A model generated the notes under the pieces. It did not search any database. It was given only the letters and a program-made list of their open reading frames with translations, and had not been told where the DNA came from. From NCBI RefSeq assembly GCF_001610895.1, contig NZ_CP011273.1, forward strand, positions 4,464,001 to 4,528,000: a stretch of DNA of 64,000 bases, given 5' to 3'. Positions 56,688 to 64,000 of this stretch are shown piece after piece (the first letter of the stretch is position 1; each line of letters starts with the position of its first letter). The translations under genes were made by a program, and so were the position numbers. Origin of the DNA: Planctomyces sp. SH-PL62 (lineage in GTDB: Bacteria > Planctomycetota > Planctomycetia > Isosphaerales > Isosphaeraceae).

Positions 56688-59182
56688 AACGAACCGACCG
56701 ACTCCCTCGGATCCTGGCCGTCGTCGCGTCTTGCTGCGCGGTCCTGCTCGCCGCTTCGCCGCCGATTTCCTCGGGACAGGAGGCCGCGCCCGCGCCGGCC
56801 GCCGCGACGGCCGACCTGCTCCAGTCTCAACCGTTCGACCGGATCACGCTCCTCGACGGTTCGGTGATCTTCGTCGAGCCGGTCAGCCCGCGCCCCCTTC
56901 CGCCGGTTGAGATGCCGAAGCCCGAGCCCCGAGGCCGGGGCGGCCGGCCGATGCTCCCACTGGAAGGGAATATCGGCCTGCCGGGAGAGCCGAACAAGTT
57001 CCAGCCGGCCGAGTCCAGGAAGGACGCCCCTCCCGGCCCGGAGACGGAGATCACCGTCCACCTCACCCGCGAGGCCGCCACCGGTCGGGGCGATACGCGC
57101 GACTTCAAGATCAAGCGCAACCACATCAAGAAGATCGAATACTTCGAGGAGATCCTCCTGGCCGAGGGCGAGCGGCTTCTGCGGGCCCGCAACTATACGC
57201 GGGCCTTCGAGCACTATCTGAGGGTCCAGCAGCGCGACCCGGACTGGCCCGGCCTGGCCGATCAGGTCGATGCGTTGCTTTTCGCCGAAGGGAAGCAGGC
57301 GCTCGCCGACGGCGACGTGTCGCGAGGCTTGCGGCTTCTCCGCGAACTGCACACCCGGAAACCCGAATATCCGGGACTTCTCGATCAATTCGCTTCGGCC
57401 TACTCCGGTCGGATTCAACGCGCGATCGAGCTGGGCCTGTACCCCGAAGGCCGACGTCTGCTCCATGAGCTGGAGCAGGTCGCAAAGGATCTGCCGCAGA
57501 CGAAGGCCCTCCGGTCGACGTTCCAGGATCAAGCCAGGGCCCGCGCGTCGAAGACCGGCGCCGGTTCGGAGTCCGAGCGCCTCGACGCGCTCGTCGAGGC
57601 CTTGCGAATCTGGCCCAGCATGGAGGATCTGGAGGCCGAGTACATTAAGGCGTTCGAGGCCGAGCCGACGCTCGACGTCGCGGTGGTCGACGTGCCCCAC
57701 CCCGTCGGCCCCTGGGTGCGTTCGCCGGCCGACGCGCGGGTCGCCCCGCTGCTGTTCCTGCCGATCCTCGCGAACGACTCGGAAGAGGCGAAGCGCGGCC
57801 AGGTCGGGGGCCAACTCGCCGCGGAGTTGGAGTCCACCGACCTCGGCCGCCGGCTGATCGTGCGCGTCCGGCCCGGAGTGCCCTGGTCCGACGGCTCGCG
57901 CGACGTGTCGGCGACGGACGTCGCGCGGACCCTGATCGACCGCTGCGATCCCCGGAACGTCGGGATGTACCAGGCGCGATGGTCTGATCTGCTGGAGAAG
58001 GTCCAGCCGCTCGACGAACGGCAGGTGGAGATCCGGCTCAATCGCCCGTTGCTCAAGCCGTCGTTCTGGCTCGACGCTCCGGTCGGGGCCGCCCACGCCG
58101 GAGTCGACGGGAGAGTCGTCGCCTCGCCCGAAGGGCGGCGACTCGTCGGCACGGGATCGTTCGTCGGCTTCGATTCGACGCCCCAAAGCCTCGATCTCCG
58201 CGCCCGGCCCGAAGGCTCGGGAGGGAGCCCGTCCGTCAAGCTCCGCCGGATTCGCGAGATCCGCCACGCCCGCCCCGCGGCCGCCCTGGCCGCGTTCCTT
58301 CGCGGCGACGTCGCCATGCTGGCCCACGTGCCGCCCGACCAGAGGGCCAGGCTGGCCGCGACGCCGGACGTGCGCGTGGGTCGATCCGCGCAGCCCGTGA
58401 TCCACGTCCTGGCCCTCGACGGCCGCTCCGAGGCGCTTCGCAACCGCACGCTGCGGAGAGCCATCTCCTACGCCGTCGACCGGAAGATGCTGCTCGAAGA
58501 GACGATCCTGAAGGGGCCGCCGGGCGAAGCCGACGCCCCCGTCGACGGCGTCTTTCCGCGTGGCAGTCATGCCGACGCGGCGGGCGTCAAGCCTCTCGGC
58601 TTCGATCCCGTTCTGGCCCTGGCGCTGGCCTCTCTGGCTCGGGGCGAGATGAAGGCCGACGCGATCAAGCTCAAACTCGAGTATCCCGCGGTGGCCGAGG
58701 TCGAGGCGGTCGTCGGTCGGCTCGTCGAGGCCTTCCAACTGGCCCGGATCGAGGTCGAAGCGGTGCCGCTCCCGGAGTCGCAGCTGGAGTCCGAGTTGAG
58801 AGCGGGTCGGCGATTCGACATGGCGTACCGCATACTCCGGTGCGACGAACCCGTGCTCGACGCCGGGCTGATGATCTGCCCCGGCTATGACGCTCCCCCG
58901 TCGGTTGACGCCCTGGGCTCGGCCGCGAGCCCTCGCATCCTCCAGCTCCTGCTCCAGCTCGAACGGGCCGCCGAATGGCCGACCGCGAACGCGCTGGCGC
59001 TGCAGATCGATCGCGAGCTGCGCGATGAACTGCCGGTGATCCCGCTCTGGCAATTGAGCGATCATTACGCATGGCGGTCTCGACTCAAGGGACCCAGCCC
59101 GACCGCCGACCGGATCTATCAAGGAATCGAGACGTGGGAGATCGCCCCTTGGATCGCCAAAGACCCCTGGTCGAGCGAGTGA
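56684..59182 (+). CDS. TPR - ABC-type substrate-binding (SBP_bac_5) fusion protein
   Basis: 832 residues; the ATG overlaps the previous stop (ATGA). A signal peptide (ILAVVASCCAVLLAASPP) is followed by a Pro-rich part, a TPR-like helical region (LLRARNYTRAFEHYLRVQQ; EGKQALADGDVSRGLRLL) and, from about 345, a family 5 extracellular solute-binding domain (VRPGVPWSDGSRDVSATDVA; RRAISYAVDRKMLLEETI; ELPVIPLWQLSDHYAWRS). No ABC permease or ATPase gene is nearby, so the domain probably binds a peptide-like ligand for sensing or assembly. Confidence 0.83.
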   Translation: MKRTDRLPRILAVVASCCAVLLAASPPISSGQEAAPAPAAATADLLQSQPFDRITLLDGSVIFVEPVSPRPLPPVEMPKPEPRGRGGRPMLPLEGNIGLPGEPNKFQPAESRKDAPPGPETEITVHLTREAATGRGDTRDFKIKRNHIKKIEYFEEILLAEGERLLRARNYTRAFEHYLRVQQRDPDWPGLADQVDALLFAEGKQALADGDVSRGLRLLRELHTRKPEYPGLLDQFASAYSGRIQRAIELGLYPEGRRLLHELEQVAKDLPQTKALRSTFQDQARARASKTGAGSESERLDALVEALRIWPSMEDLEAEYIKAFEAEPTLDVAVVDVPHPVGPWVRSPADARVAPLLFLPILANDSEEAKRGQVGGQLAAELESTDLGRRLIVRVRPGVPWSDGSRDVSATDVARTLIDRCDPRNVGMYQARWSDLLEKVQPLDERQVEIRLNRPLLKPSFWLDAPVGAAHAGVDGRVVASPEGRRLVGTGSFVGFDSTPQSLDLRARPEGSGGSPSVKLRRIREIRHARPAAALAAFLRGDVAMLAHVPPDQRARLAATPDVRVGRSAQPVIHVLALDGRSEALRNRTLRRAISYAVDRKMLLEETILKGPPGEADAPVDGVFPRGSHADAAGVKPLGFDPVLALALASLARGEMKADAIKLKLEYPAVAEVEAVVGRLVEAFQLARIEVEAVPLPESQLESELRAGRRFDMAYRILRCDEPVLDAGLMICPGYDAPPSVDALGSAASPRILQLLLQLERAAEWPTANALALQIDRELRDELPVIPLWQLSDHYAWRSRLKGPSPTADRIYQGIETWEIAPWIAKDPWSSE

Positions 59183-60693
59183 CGACGGCCGTCCTGGCGA
59201 TGCTCCTGACGGTGTTCGGCGCCGGCGCGGCTCAAGATCCCCCCGCGCCGGCCCCGACTCCGGAAGCGGAGCCCCTGGAGAATCGCCCGTATCGGATCGA
59301 GGTCCACCTGGCCTCCGACCCCGACGCCCGCCTGGATTCGGCCCGTCGCGAGGAGTTGGTCGCGCGTTGGCTGGAGATGGTCCGGAGGTTCGTGGGGCCG
59401 GCCTGGTCGATCAAGCTCGCCGAACGTCCGAGCCCGCTCGTGGGCCGAGATCTGGAACGACTCAAGGCCGAGGATCTAGGCGGGTTCGATACGGCCTTCG
59501 ACAAGATCTGGCTCGTCTGGGCCTCGGTCGACGCCGAATCCGCGAGCCTGGTCTTCTCGGGGCGGGAGTACGACGCGTCGACTCGCTGGTTGGGACCGCT
59601 CCAGCGTCGTCGGGCGACGTCGAGCCTGGACGGACCCCGCGCCCTGTTCCAGTTCACTCGCGATCTGTTCAGCCCCTCGGCCCTGATCGTCGGCCAGGAA
59701 GGGGGCCGAGCGCTGCTAAAGGTCCAGGGGGCCTCGATCCCCCCCGCCAGCGACCTCGGCGCGGTGGCGGTCAAGGGGACGACGTTCATCCCGCTGCGGT
59801 TGATCACGATGCGGGACCAGTCCATCCAGATCAACCGGATCGCCTTCACCTATCTGGCGGTCGAGTCCGTCGAGGGCGCGACCGCCCGTTGCGCGATCGT
59901 GAGCGCGTACCGCGACCCGCTCTCCCAGCGTTTCGCACGGCCCAACACCCTGGCGGCGATCGGGATCAAATCGGGGGACGTCGCCTTGCGGCTCCGGTTC
60001 GTCGACAAGACCACGAAGGACTCGGCGGCGGGGTACACCCTCACCGAGCGTCCCGCGCCGGATGGGGCCGTTCGCGTCGTGGGGATGACGGATCGCTCGG
60101 GACGGATCACGGTCGAGCCCGGCCCGACGCGAGGCGTGGTCAAGCTCCGCCTGCTGGCCGGCGATTCGGAGCCGCTCGCCGAATTTCCCATCATGCCCGG
60201 CGAAAGCGCCGAGGAGCGGGTGATCACGGTCGACCCATTGCCGCTGGCCGCCCGCTACCAGGTGCAACTCGACGCCCTTCGCGATGCCATCGTCGATCAG
60301 GTAGCCCTGCGAGGTCGCCTGGAGCGGCTCATGCAGGTCCGCCTTGAGGGCGAGGATTGGGCCGGACTCCAGGCCCTGCTGAAGCAGTATGATCTGCTCC
60401 CGCCCCCTTCCTCATTCGCCGAGACGCTCAAGCGGCTCAAGGACGAGGCGACGAAGCTGTCGTACGAATCCGCCAAAACAACCGTCTTGACCCGGAATCT
60501 CCAGGCCGAGTTCAGCGAGTTGGAAGGGCTGATCGACGGCTATCTCGGGGACGACGCTTACAAGTCGTTTGCGGAGGCGCTCCGAGACAAGAAGAAAAAC
60601 GAGGCCGAAGCGCCCAAGGAGCGGAAAGAGGCTCCCGCGGCCCCGCCGGCCGCCACGCCTTCGGTGAAGGGGTCCGGGGCGGGGGGGTCGTAG
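59179..60693 (+). CDS. Secreted protein of unknown fold, last gene of operon
   Basis: From the GTG that overlaps the previous stop (GTGA) the product has 504 residues with a short signal peptide (TTAVLAMLLTVFGAGAAQDP). GTG at 59134 and an ATG at 59071 are alternatives. The body has beta-like segments (FIPLRLITMRDQSIQINRIA; DVALRLRFVDKTTKDSAAGY; TVEPGPTRGVVKLRLLAGD) and a C-terminal helical region rich in Lys and Glu. I do not recognise a domain. Its operon position suggests that it works with the FHA-propeller and TPR-binding proteins. Confidence 0.78.
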   Translation: MTTAVLAMLLTVFGAGAAQDPPAPAPTPEAEPLENRPYRIEVHLASDPDARLDSARREELVARWLEMVRRFVGPAWSIKLAERPSPLVGRDLERLKAEDLGGFDTAFDKIWLVWASVDAESASLVFSGREYDASTRWLGPLQRRRATSSLDGPRALFQFTRDLFSPSALIVGQEGGRALLKVQGASIPPASDLGAVAVKGTTFIPLRLITMRDQSIQINRIAFTYLAVESVEGATARCAIVSAYRDPLSQRFARPNTLAAIGIKSGDVALRLRFVDKTTKDSAAGYTLTERPAPDGAVRVVGMTDRSGRITVEPGPTRGVVKLRLLAGDSEPLAEFPIMPGESAEERVITVDPLPLAARYQVQLDALRDAIVDQVALRGRLERLMQVRLEGEDWAGLQALLKQYDLLPPPSSFAETLKRLKDEATKLSYESAKTTVLTRNLQAEFSELEGLIDGYLGDDAYKSFAEALRDKKKNEAEAPKERKEAPAAPPAATPSVKGSGAGGS

Positions 60694-60709
60694 GCGGCGC
60701 GGCCTTCAT

Positions 60710-61318
60710 TCACTTGCCGGCCGCTTCGGCCTCGGACTCACCCTCGATCGACTCCTCGACCGAATCCTCCGGTCCGAACCCGACCGGGCCGTTCCGCGCG
60801 CCTCGCGAGAAGAGCTTGGCGATCAGCGCCCCGCCTCGGAACAGTCGGAGCATGGCCGGCGTGGGCAGATTCTCGATCTGGCCGTACCAGTCGGTCACCA
60901 TCCGGGTGAAGGCCAGCATCTTCTCGAGCTGCTCTCGCGTGTAGTCCTCGGCGGTGCCGCCGGACTTGGCCTCATCGATGCAGTGCTCAAGGAGTGTGAT
61001 GGTGGGATCCATCTCGCGACGGCGGCGTTCGGCCATGATGACACGGAAGGTGTCCATCACGTCCTTGAGCGCCTCGAAGCGGTCTCGGCGGTCGCCGATG
61101 ATGTGGACGCGACGCACCACGCCCCAGGTGATCAGCTCGCGCAGACTGGTCGAGACGTTCGAGCGGCTGACGTCGAGGAGCGTGCTGATCTCCTCGGCGT
61201 CCAACGCCGTCGGCGCGATGAACAGCAGGGCGTGGACCTGGGCCATCGTGCGATTGATGCCCCAGGCCTGGCCCATCTCGCCCCAGTGGAGCACGAATTT
61301 CTGAGCGGCAGGTGTCAT
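60710..61318 (-). CDS. GbsR/MarR family transcriptional regulator
   Basis: 202 residues from the ATG at 61318; a GTG two codons earlier also fits. Winged helix-turn-helix: WGINRTMAQVHALLFIAPTA, then LDAEEISTLLDVSRSNVSTS and LRELITWGVVRRVHIIGDRR, the GbsR pattern (osmoprotectant/choline-type regulators). The C-terminal helical dimerisation region follows. An imperfect inverted repeat lies just upstream. The effector and regulon are unknown; neighbouring msrB and aldehyde dehydrogenase genes are candidate targets. Confidence 0.88.
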   Translation of the reverse strand: MTPAAQKFVLHWGEMGQAWGINRTMAQVHALLFIAPTALDAEEISTLLDVSRSNVSTSLRELITWGVVRRVHIIGDRRDRFEALKDVMDTFRVIMAERRRREMDPTITLLEHCIDEAKSGGTAEDYTREQLEKMLAFTRMVTDWYGQIENLPTPAMLRLFRGGALIAKLFSRGARNGPVGFGPEDSVEESIEGESEAEAAGK

Positions 61319-61351
61319 TTCCACGGTATCATCGCTCTGTCGGGTTGGACT

Positions 61352-61382
61352 GTTTCTACAGAAAATGTACTATCTGTGAAAC
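61352..61382 (-). promoter_or_regulatory. Inverted-repeat operator candidate upstream of the GbsR-type gene
   Basis: TTTCTACAGA and, ten bases further, TCTGTGAAA form an imperfect dyad (one extra base in one arm) in an A+T-rich patch 35-65 bases before the regulator start. The position suits autoregulation by the encoded dimeric winged-helix protein; not proven. Confidence 0.5.
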
Positions 61383-61392
61383 CTCCGAACAA

Positions 61393-61416
61393 GATGAAAC
61401 GACCGTGGGTTTCATC
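61393..61416 (-). terminator. Weak hairpin downstream of msrB
   Basis: GATGAAAC and GTTTCATC form a perfect 8-bp stem with an 8-base loop; on the minus strand TTGTT follows. It lies about 25 bases after the msrB stop and could be its terminator or part of the regulator's control region. Confidence 0.4.
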
Positions 61417-61438
61417 GAACGAATCCGACTTGCGGATT

Positions 61439-62056
61439 TCAGGGTTTTTTCGGCTCTTCGGCGGTGGCGTGGGCCGGTATGGCGTCGCGCTTCTCGAAGT
61501 CGATCGAGGCCGAATTGATGCAGTATCGCAGGCCAGTGGGGTTGGGGCCGTCGTCGAAGACGTGGCCGAGGTGGGCGTTGCACTTGCGGCAAAGGACTTC
61601 CGTCCGGGACATGAAGAGGCTGTCGTCCACCTCTTCCTTGATCTCCGTGTCGCCGACGGGCTTGTAGAAGCTGGGCCAGCCGCAGTGGGCCTCGAACTTG
61701 GTCTCGGAGTCGAATAGCGGGGTGCCGCAACCGGCGCAGCGGTAGACGCCGTCCTCCTTATGGTCCCAGTACTTGCCGGTGAAGGCTCGCTCGGTCCCCT
61801 TCTCGCGGATGACGTGGTACTGCTCGGGAGTCAGCTTGGCTCGCCATTCGGCTTCGGTCTGGGGGAAGTCGGCCGCAGGCGTCGCGTCCTGGGCCGGCGT
61901 GTCGCTCGCGGTCGTCTCGTTCTGGGACGGCATGAGGTTGGTGCTCCCCGTGGTAGGTTGGCTTGACGGGACGTCGTTGCGGGGCTCGCAGGCCGCCGAG
62001 AGCGCCAGGGCTCCCATCAGGACGATCGCGGCCGCGTATCCGATTCGCTTGCTCAT
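61439..62056 (-). CDS. msrB: Lipoprotein peptide-methionine (R)-S-oxide reductase MsrB
   Basis: 205 residues. The N-terminus ends in a lipobox (LSAAC, Cys 23), so the enzyme should be anchored outside the cytoplasmic membrane. A Ser/Thr/Gln-rich linker leads to the SelR/MsrB domain: [19 protein letters not shown], zinc pairs CAGC and [12 protein letters not shown], and the catalytic Cys in [11 protein letters not shown]. It reduces methionine-R-sulfoxide in exported proteins using thiols. GGAGG lies upstream. Confidence 0.95.
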   Translation of the reverse strand: MSKRIGYAAAIVLMGALALSAACEPRNDVPSSQPTTGSTNLMPSQNETTASDTPAQDATPAADFPQTEAEWRAKLTPEQYHVIREKGTERAFTGKYWDHKEDGVYRCAGCGTPLFDSETKFEAHCGWPSFYKPVGDTEIKEEVDDSLFMSRTEVLCRKCNAHLGHVFDDGPNPTGLRYCINSASIDFEKRDAIPAHATAEEPKKP

Positions 62057-62083
62057 GACGGTTAGGTCCTCCCGGAATCCATT

Positions 62084-63586
62084 CTAGGCGCGTGGGTGGA
62101 ACAGGCGACGATAAACCCTCAGGAAGCGATCGACCATCCCGCCGTCCGAGTAGGGGAAGAGTTGGGGTCGGAAGCCGCCGGCCCGACGTTCGAACAGGAC
62201 CTGCGGGGCGACGAACTCGCGAAGGCCCAGGACGCCGTGGGTGCGTCCGAAGCCGCTGGCCTTGAATCCCCCGAATGGGGCGGAGGCGGAGGCCGTGGGG
62301 ACGACCGCCTCATTGACGCCGACGGTCCCCGCGACGATCCGCCTTGCGACGGCGCGTGCGGCCCGGCGGTCGCGTCCCCAGACGCTGGCCCCCAGGGCCA
62401 TGCGGCTGGCGTTGGCGGCTGACACGGCCGAATCCACGTCGGAGAACCCTCGGACCAGCAGAACCGGGCCGAACGCCCCTTCCAGGGCCTGCTCTGGTTC
62501 CGGCGAATTCGACCGAAGCAACGTCGGAGCGTAGAACCAGCCTTCGCCTTCGATCGAACGGCCGCCGACCACGAGTTCCGCCCCGGCGGCCACCGCCTCC
62601 CGGATCGTGCGGTCGAACCCCGATCGTGCCCGCTCGGTGATCATTGGGCCGACGTCGACGCCCGGTCCCGCCGGGTCGCCAACCCGGAGGCCGCGGATCG
62701 CCCCGGCGAAGGCCCGCACCCAGGGCTCCGGGTCTCCCACCACGAGCGCCCGTTTCACCGAGACGCACGTCTGGCCGCAACCGACGAACGAGGACCAGAG
62801 GATCGACCTGACCGTGCTTTCCAAGGGGGCGTCCGCCAGCACTACCGCCGGGTCGAATCCGGAAAGCTCGACCACGGCCGGGACGCCCCGCGCCGCGGCC
62901 GTCTCCAACGCCCGGCGACCGGTCTCCACGCTCCCGGTGAACACCATCTTGTCGATGGGGGATTCGAGCAGCGCCCGGCCGACGTCGCCCCGGCCGTGGA
63001 CGAGCCCGACCAGCCCATCCGGCGCGCCCGCTTCGAGGAGGCTCGCCTGGAGCAGATCGGCCGTGGCGACGGCCAGCTCGGAGGGTTTCCAGACGACTCC
63101 GCAGCCCGCCGCGAGCGCCTGGCCGATCGGGACGGCGTTCAGGAACAAGGGGTAGTTCCAGGTCCCGATCATGCCGACCACGCCGAGCGGCTTCCAGCGA
63201 AGCCTCCCCGTGGGCGTCAGCAGCCAGCGCTGCCAGGACGGCCCGATCCGCTCGTCGGCCAGTGCCGCGCCGCCGCGGACGACGGCCCAGCGAAGGGCGT
63301 CGAGCGTCGGGATCACGTCGCTGGCGGCGGCCTCGCCGGCCGGTTTGCCGATCTCGGCCCGGATCTGATCCGCCCACGCGTCGGCGTCCCGACTGAGGAT
63401 CCGCCGCCACCGATCGAGGAGGGCGCGTCTCTCGGACCAGGGGGTCTCTCCCCATCGCGCCTGGGCGGCTCTCGCCCGCTCGACAACCTGTGCCACGGCC
63501 TCTGGCGGGGTGACCGCGGCGCGGCCGACTTCTTCGGCCGTGGCGGGGTTTCGGGTGATCAACGCGTCGTCAAGGGCGGGCGGCAT
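62084..63586 (-). CDS. NAD(P)-dependent aldehyde dehydrogenase
   Basis: 500 residues from the ATG at 63586 with GGAAGGA upstream; the longer frame to 63859 is non-coding in character. ALDH motifs: GMIGTWNYPLFLNAVPIGQA, KPSELAVATADLL, FTGSVETGR, the general-base Glu in VVELSGFDP and the nucleophile Cys in GCGQTCVSVKR. The C-terminus has PFGGFKASGFGR. Oxidises an aldehyde to the acid; the substrate is unknown. Twenty-seven bases before msrB on the same strand, so both may respond to oxidative or osmotic stress. Confidence 0.93.
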   Translation of the reverse strand: MPPALDDALITRNPATAEEVGRAAVTPPEAVAQVVERARAAQARWGETPWSERRALLDRWRRILSRDADAWADQIRAEIGKPAGEAAASDVIPTLDALRWAVVRGGAALADERIGPSWQRWLLTPTGRLRWKPLGVVGMIGTWNYPLFLNAVPIGQALAAGCGVVWKPSELAVATADLLQASLLEAGAPDGLVGLVHGRGDVGRALLESPIDKMVFTGSVETGRRALETAAARGVPAVVELSGFDPAVVLADAPLESTVRSILWSSFVGCGQTCVSVKRALVVGDPEPWVRAFAGAIRGLRVGDPAGPGVDVGPMITERARSGFDRTIREAVAAGAELVVGGRSIEGEGWFYAPTLLRSNSPEPEQALEGAFGPVLLVRGFSDVDSAVSAANASRMALGASVWGRDRRAARAVARRIVAGTVGVNEAVVPTASASAPFGGFKASGFGRTHGVLGLREFVAPQVLFERRAGGFRPQLFPYSDGGMVDRFLRVYRRLFHPRA

Positions 63587-64000
63587 GAGGTCCTTCCCGG
63601 CGTCCCTGCGGCCCGGCCGCCCGCCTCCCGGCGGGCCTCGACTCGGGCCCCGTCCCGCCAGGATATCAGAAGGGCCCTCCCCTCGCGCCCGCCCCGGGGA
63701 GTTTCCAGGCCGCCGGGACGTCGCCTGGAAATCATCGATTTCATTTGGAGACGGCAAGTGCGGGGGGTTAAGATACATAATTGTTGAAGGCTTCGGGCGC
63801 CGCGACTCACCTGATTCCTCGATCTCTCTTTCGTGCCGCCGCGTGAGCGAGCCCCCCACCTTCGACCCGCCTCGCCTTGCATCGGAGTCCTCGATCGAAG
63901 CTCATGATCATCCCTCCCTGGGTCGTGCGCATGCCCCGGGGGCGGTCCCGCCGCCCGCCCGGGCCTGGGCGTGATGCATCGGTTGTCGACCTCGGACGTT
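63587..64000. other. Upstream region of the aldehyde dehydrogenase at the window edge
   Basis: 414 bases with no supported gene. An A+T-rich patch at about 63725-63785 (GAAATC and GATTTC around ATC; TTAAGATACATAATTG) is the likely promoter area. Two short plus-strand frames starting at 63904 and 63974 run off the end of the window and could be the start of a further gene, but too little is visible to support one. Confidence 0.5.

Noticed and set aside
56012-59122. A 1036-codon minus-strand frame
   Set aside because: Shadow of the propeller and TPR-binding protein genes; no start signal or recognisable domain.
63904-64000. Start of a further plus-strand gene at the window edge
   Set aside because: Only about 30 codons are visible, with no ribosome binding site or recognisable sequence.

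Overview
The window is chromosomal DNA of very high GC content, coding densely on both strands. It most likely comes from a planctomycete of the Isosphaeraceae type (Paludisphaera, Singulisphaera or Aquisphaera-like). The evidence is family content: DUF1559 proteins with a prepilin-like N-terminus, a CRTAC1/ASPIC-UnbV lipoprotein, an XrtA-type deacetylase beside a PEP-CTERM protein, an LEPR-like N-terminal tag (EALEERSLMAV) on a giant surface protein, small ECF sigma operons, and a squalene-cyclase-like repeat protein in an operon with an FHA/PQQ-propeller protein. Because of the GC content, most long antisense reading frames are shadows. No tRNA, rRNA or CRISPR array was seen.

Layout. 1-10.1 kb is a surface/exopolysaccharide region: the 3' end of a UDP-GlcNAc 2-epimerase gene, an IS5-type transposase relic, two convergent genes sharing an unrecognised C-terminal module (one also carries LamG and four almost identical Ig-like repeats), a 2.6-kb stretch without a recognisable gene, then an XrtA-type polysaccharide deacetylase facing a PEP-CTERM protein. 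10.2-15.5 kb holds a minus-strand ECF sigma / DUF1559 / lipoprotein operon, a small Cys-containing secreted protein, and a CRTAC1 lipoprotein coupled to a small secreted helical protein. 15.7-25.8 kb holds an M14 carboxypeptidase, a LEA-like small protein, an acetyl-xylan-esterase-like hydrolase, cardiolipin synthase, a Kef-type antiporter and TypA/BipA. 25.8-33.2 kb is a minus-strand sugar-metabolism block: DUF2721 protein, two TIM-barrel isomerases around a Gfo/Idh/MocA oxidoreductase, a PH-domain protein, a PMI-like cupin and a nucleotide-sugar epimerase. 33.4-39.1 kb holds an Aas-like LplT-PlsC-AMP-ligase fusion, a DUF937 protein and an HD-domain protein.

39.1-43.1 kb is a second ECF sigma operon ending in a DUF1559-like gene split by one frameshift in a C/G homopolymer. 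It is divergent from a larC operon (LarC, a DUF6115-like protein, a membrane protein and a GT2 glycosyltransferase). 46.7-50.2 kb is the known triad of transglutaminase, alpha-E (DUF403) and circularly permuted ATP-grasp genes. 50.5-60.7 kb is a five-gene plus-strand operon with TTGA, ATGA and GTGA stop/start overlaps: a prenyltransferase/squalene-oxidase-repeat protein, a single-pass envelope protein, an FHA-TM-PQQ-propeller protein, a TPR-SBP_bac_5 fusion, and a secreted protein of unknown fold. I know no assigned function for this combination, so it is the best candidate in the window for an undescribed system. The window closes with a GbsR/MarR-type regulator preceded by an inverted repeat, an MsrB lipoprotein and an aldehyde dehydrogenase.
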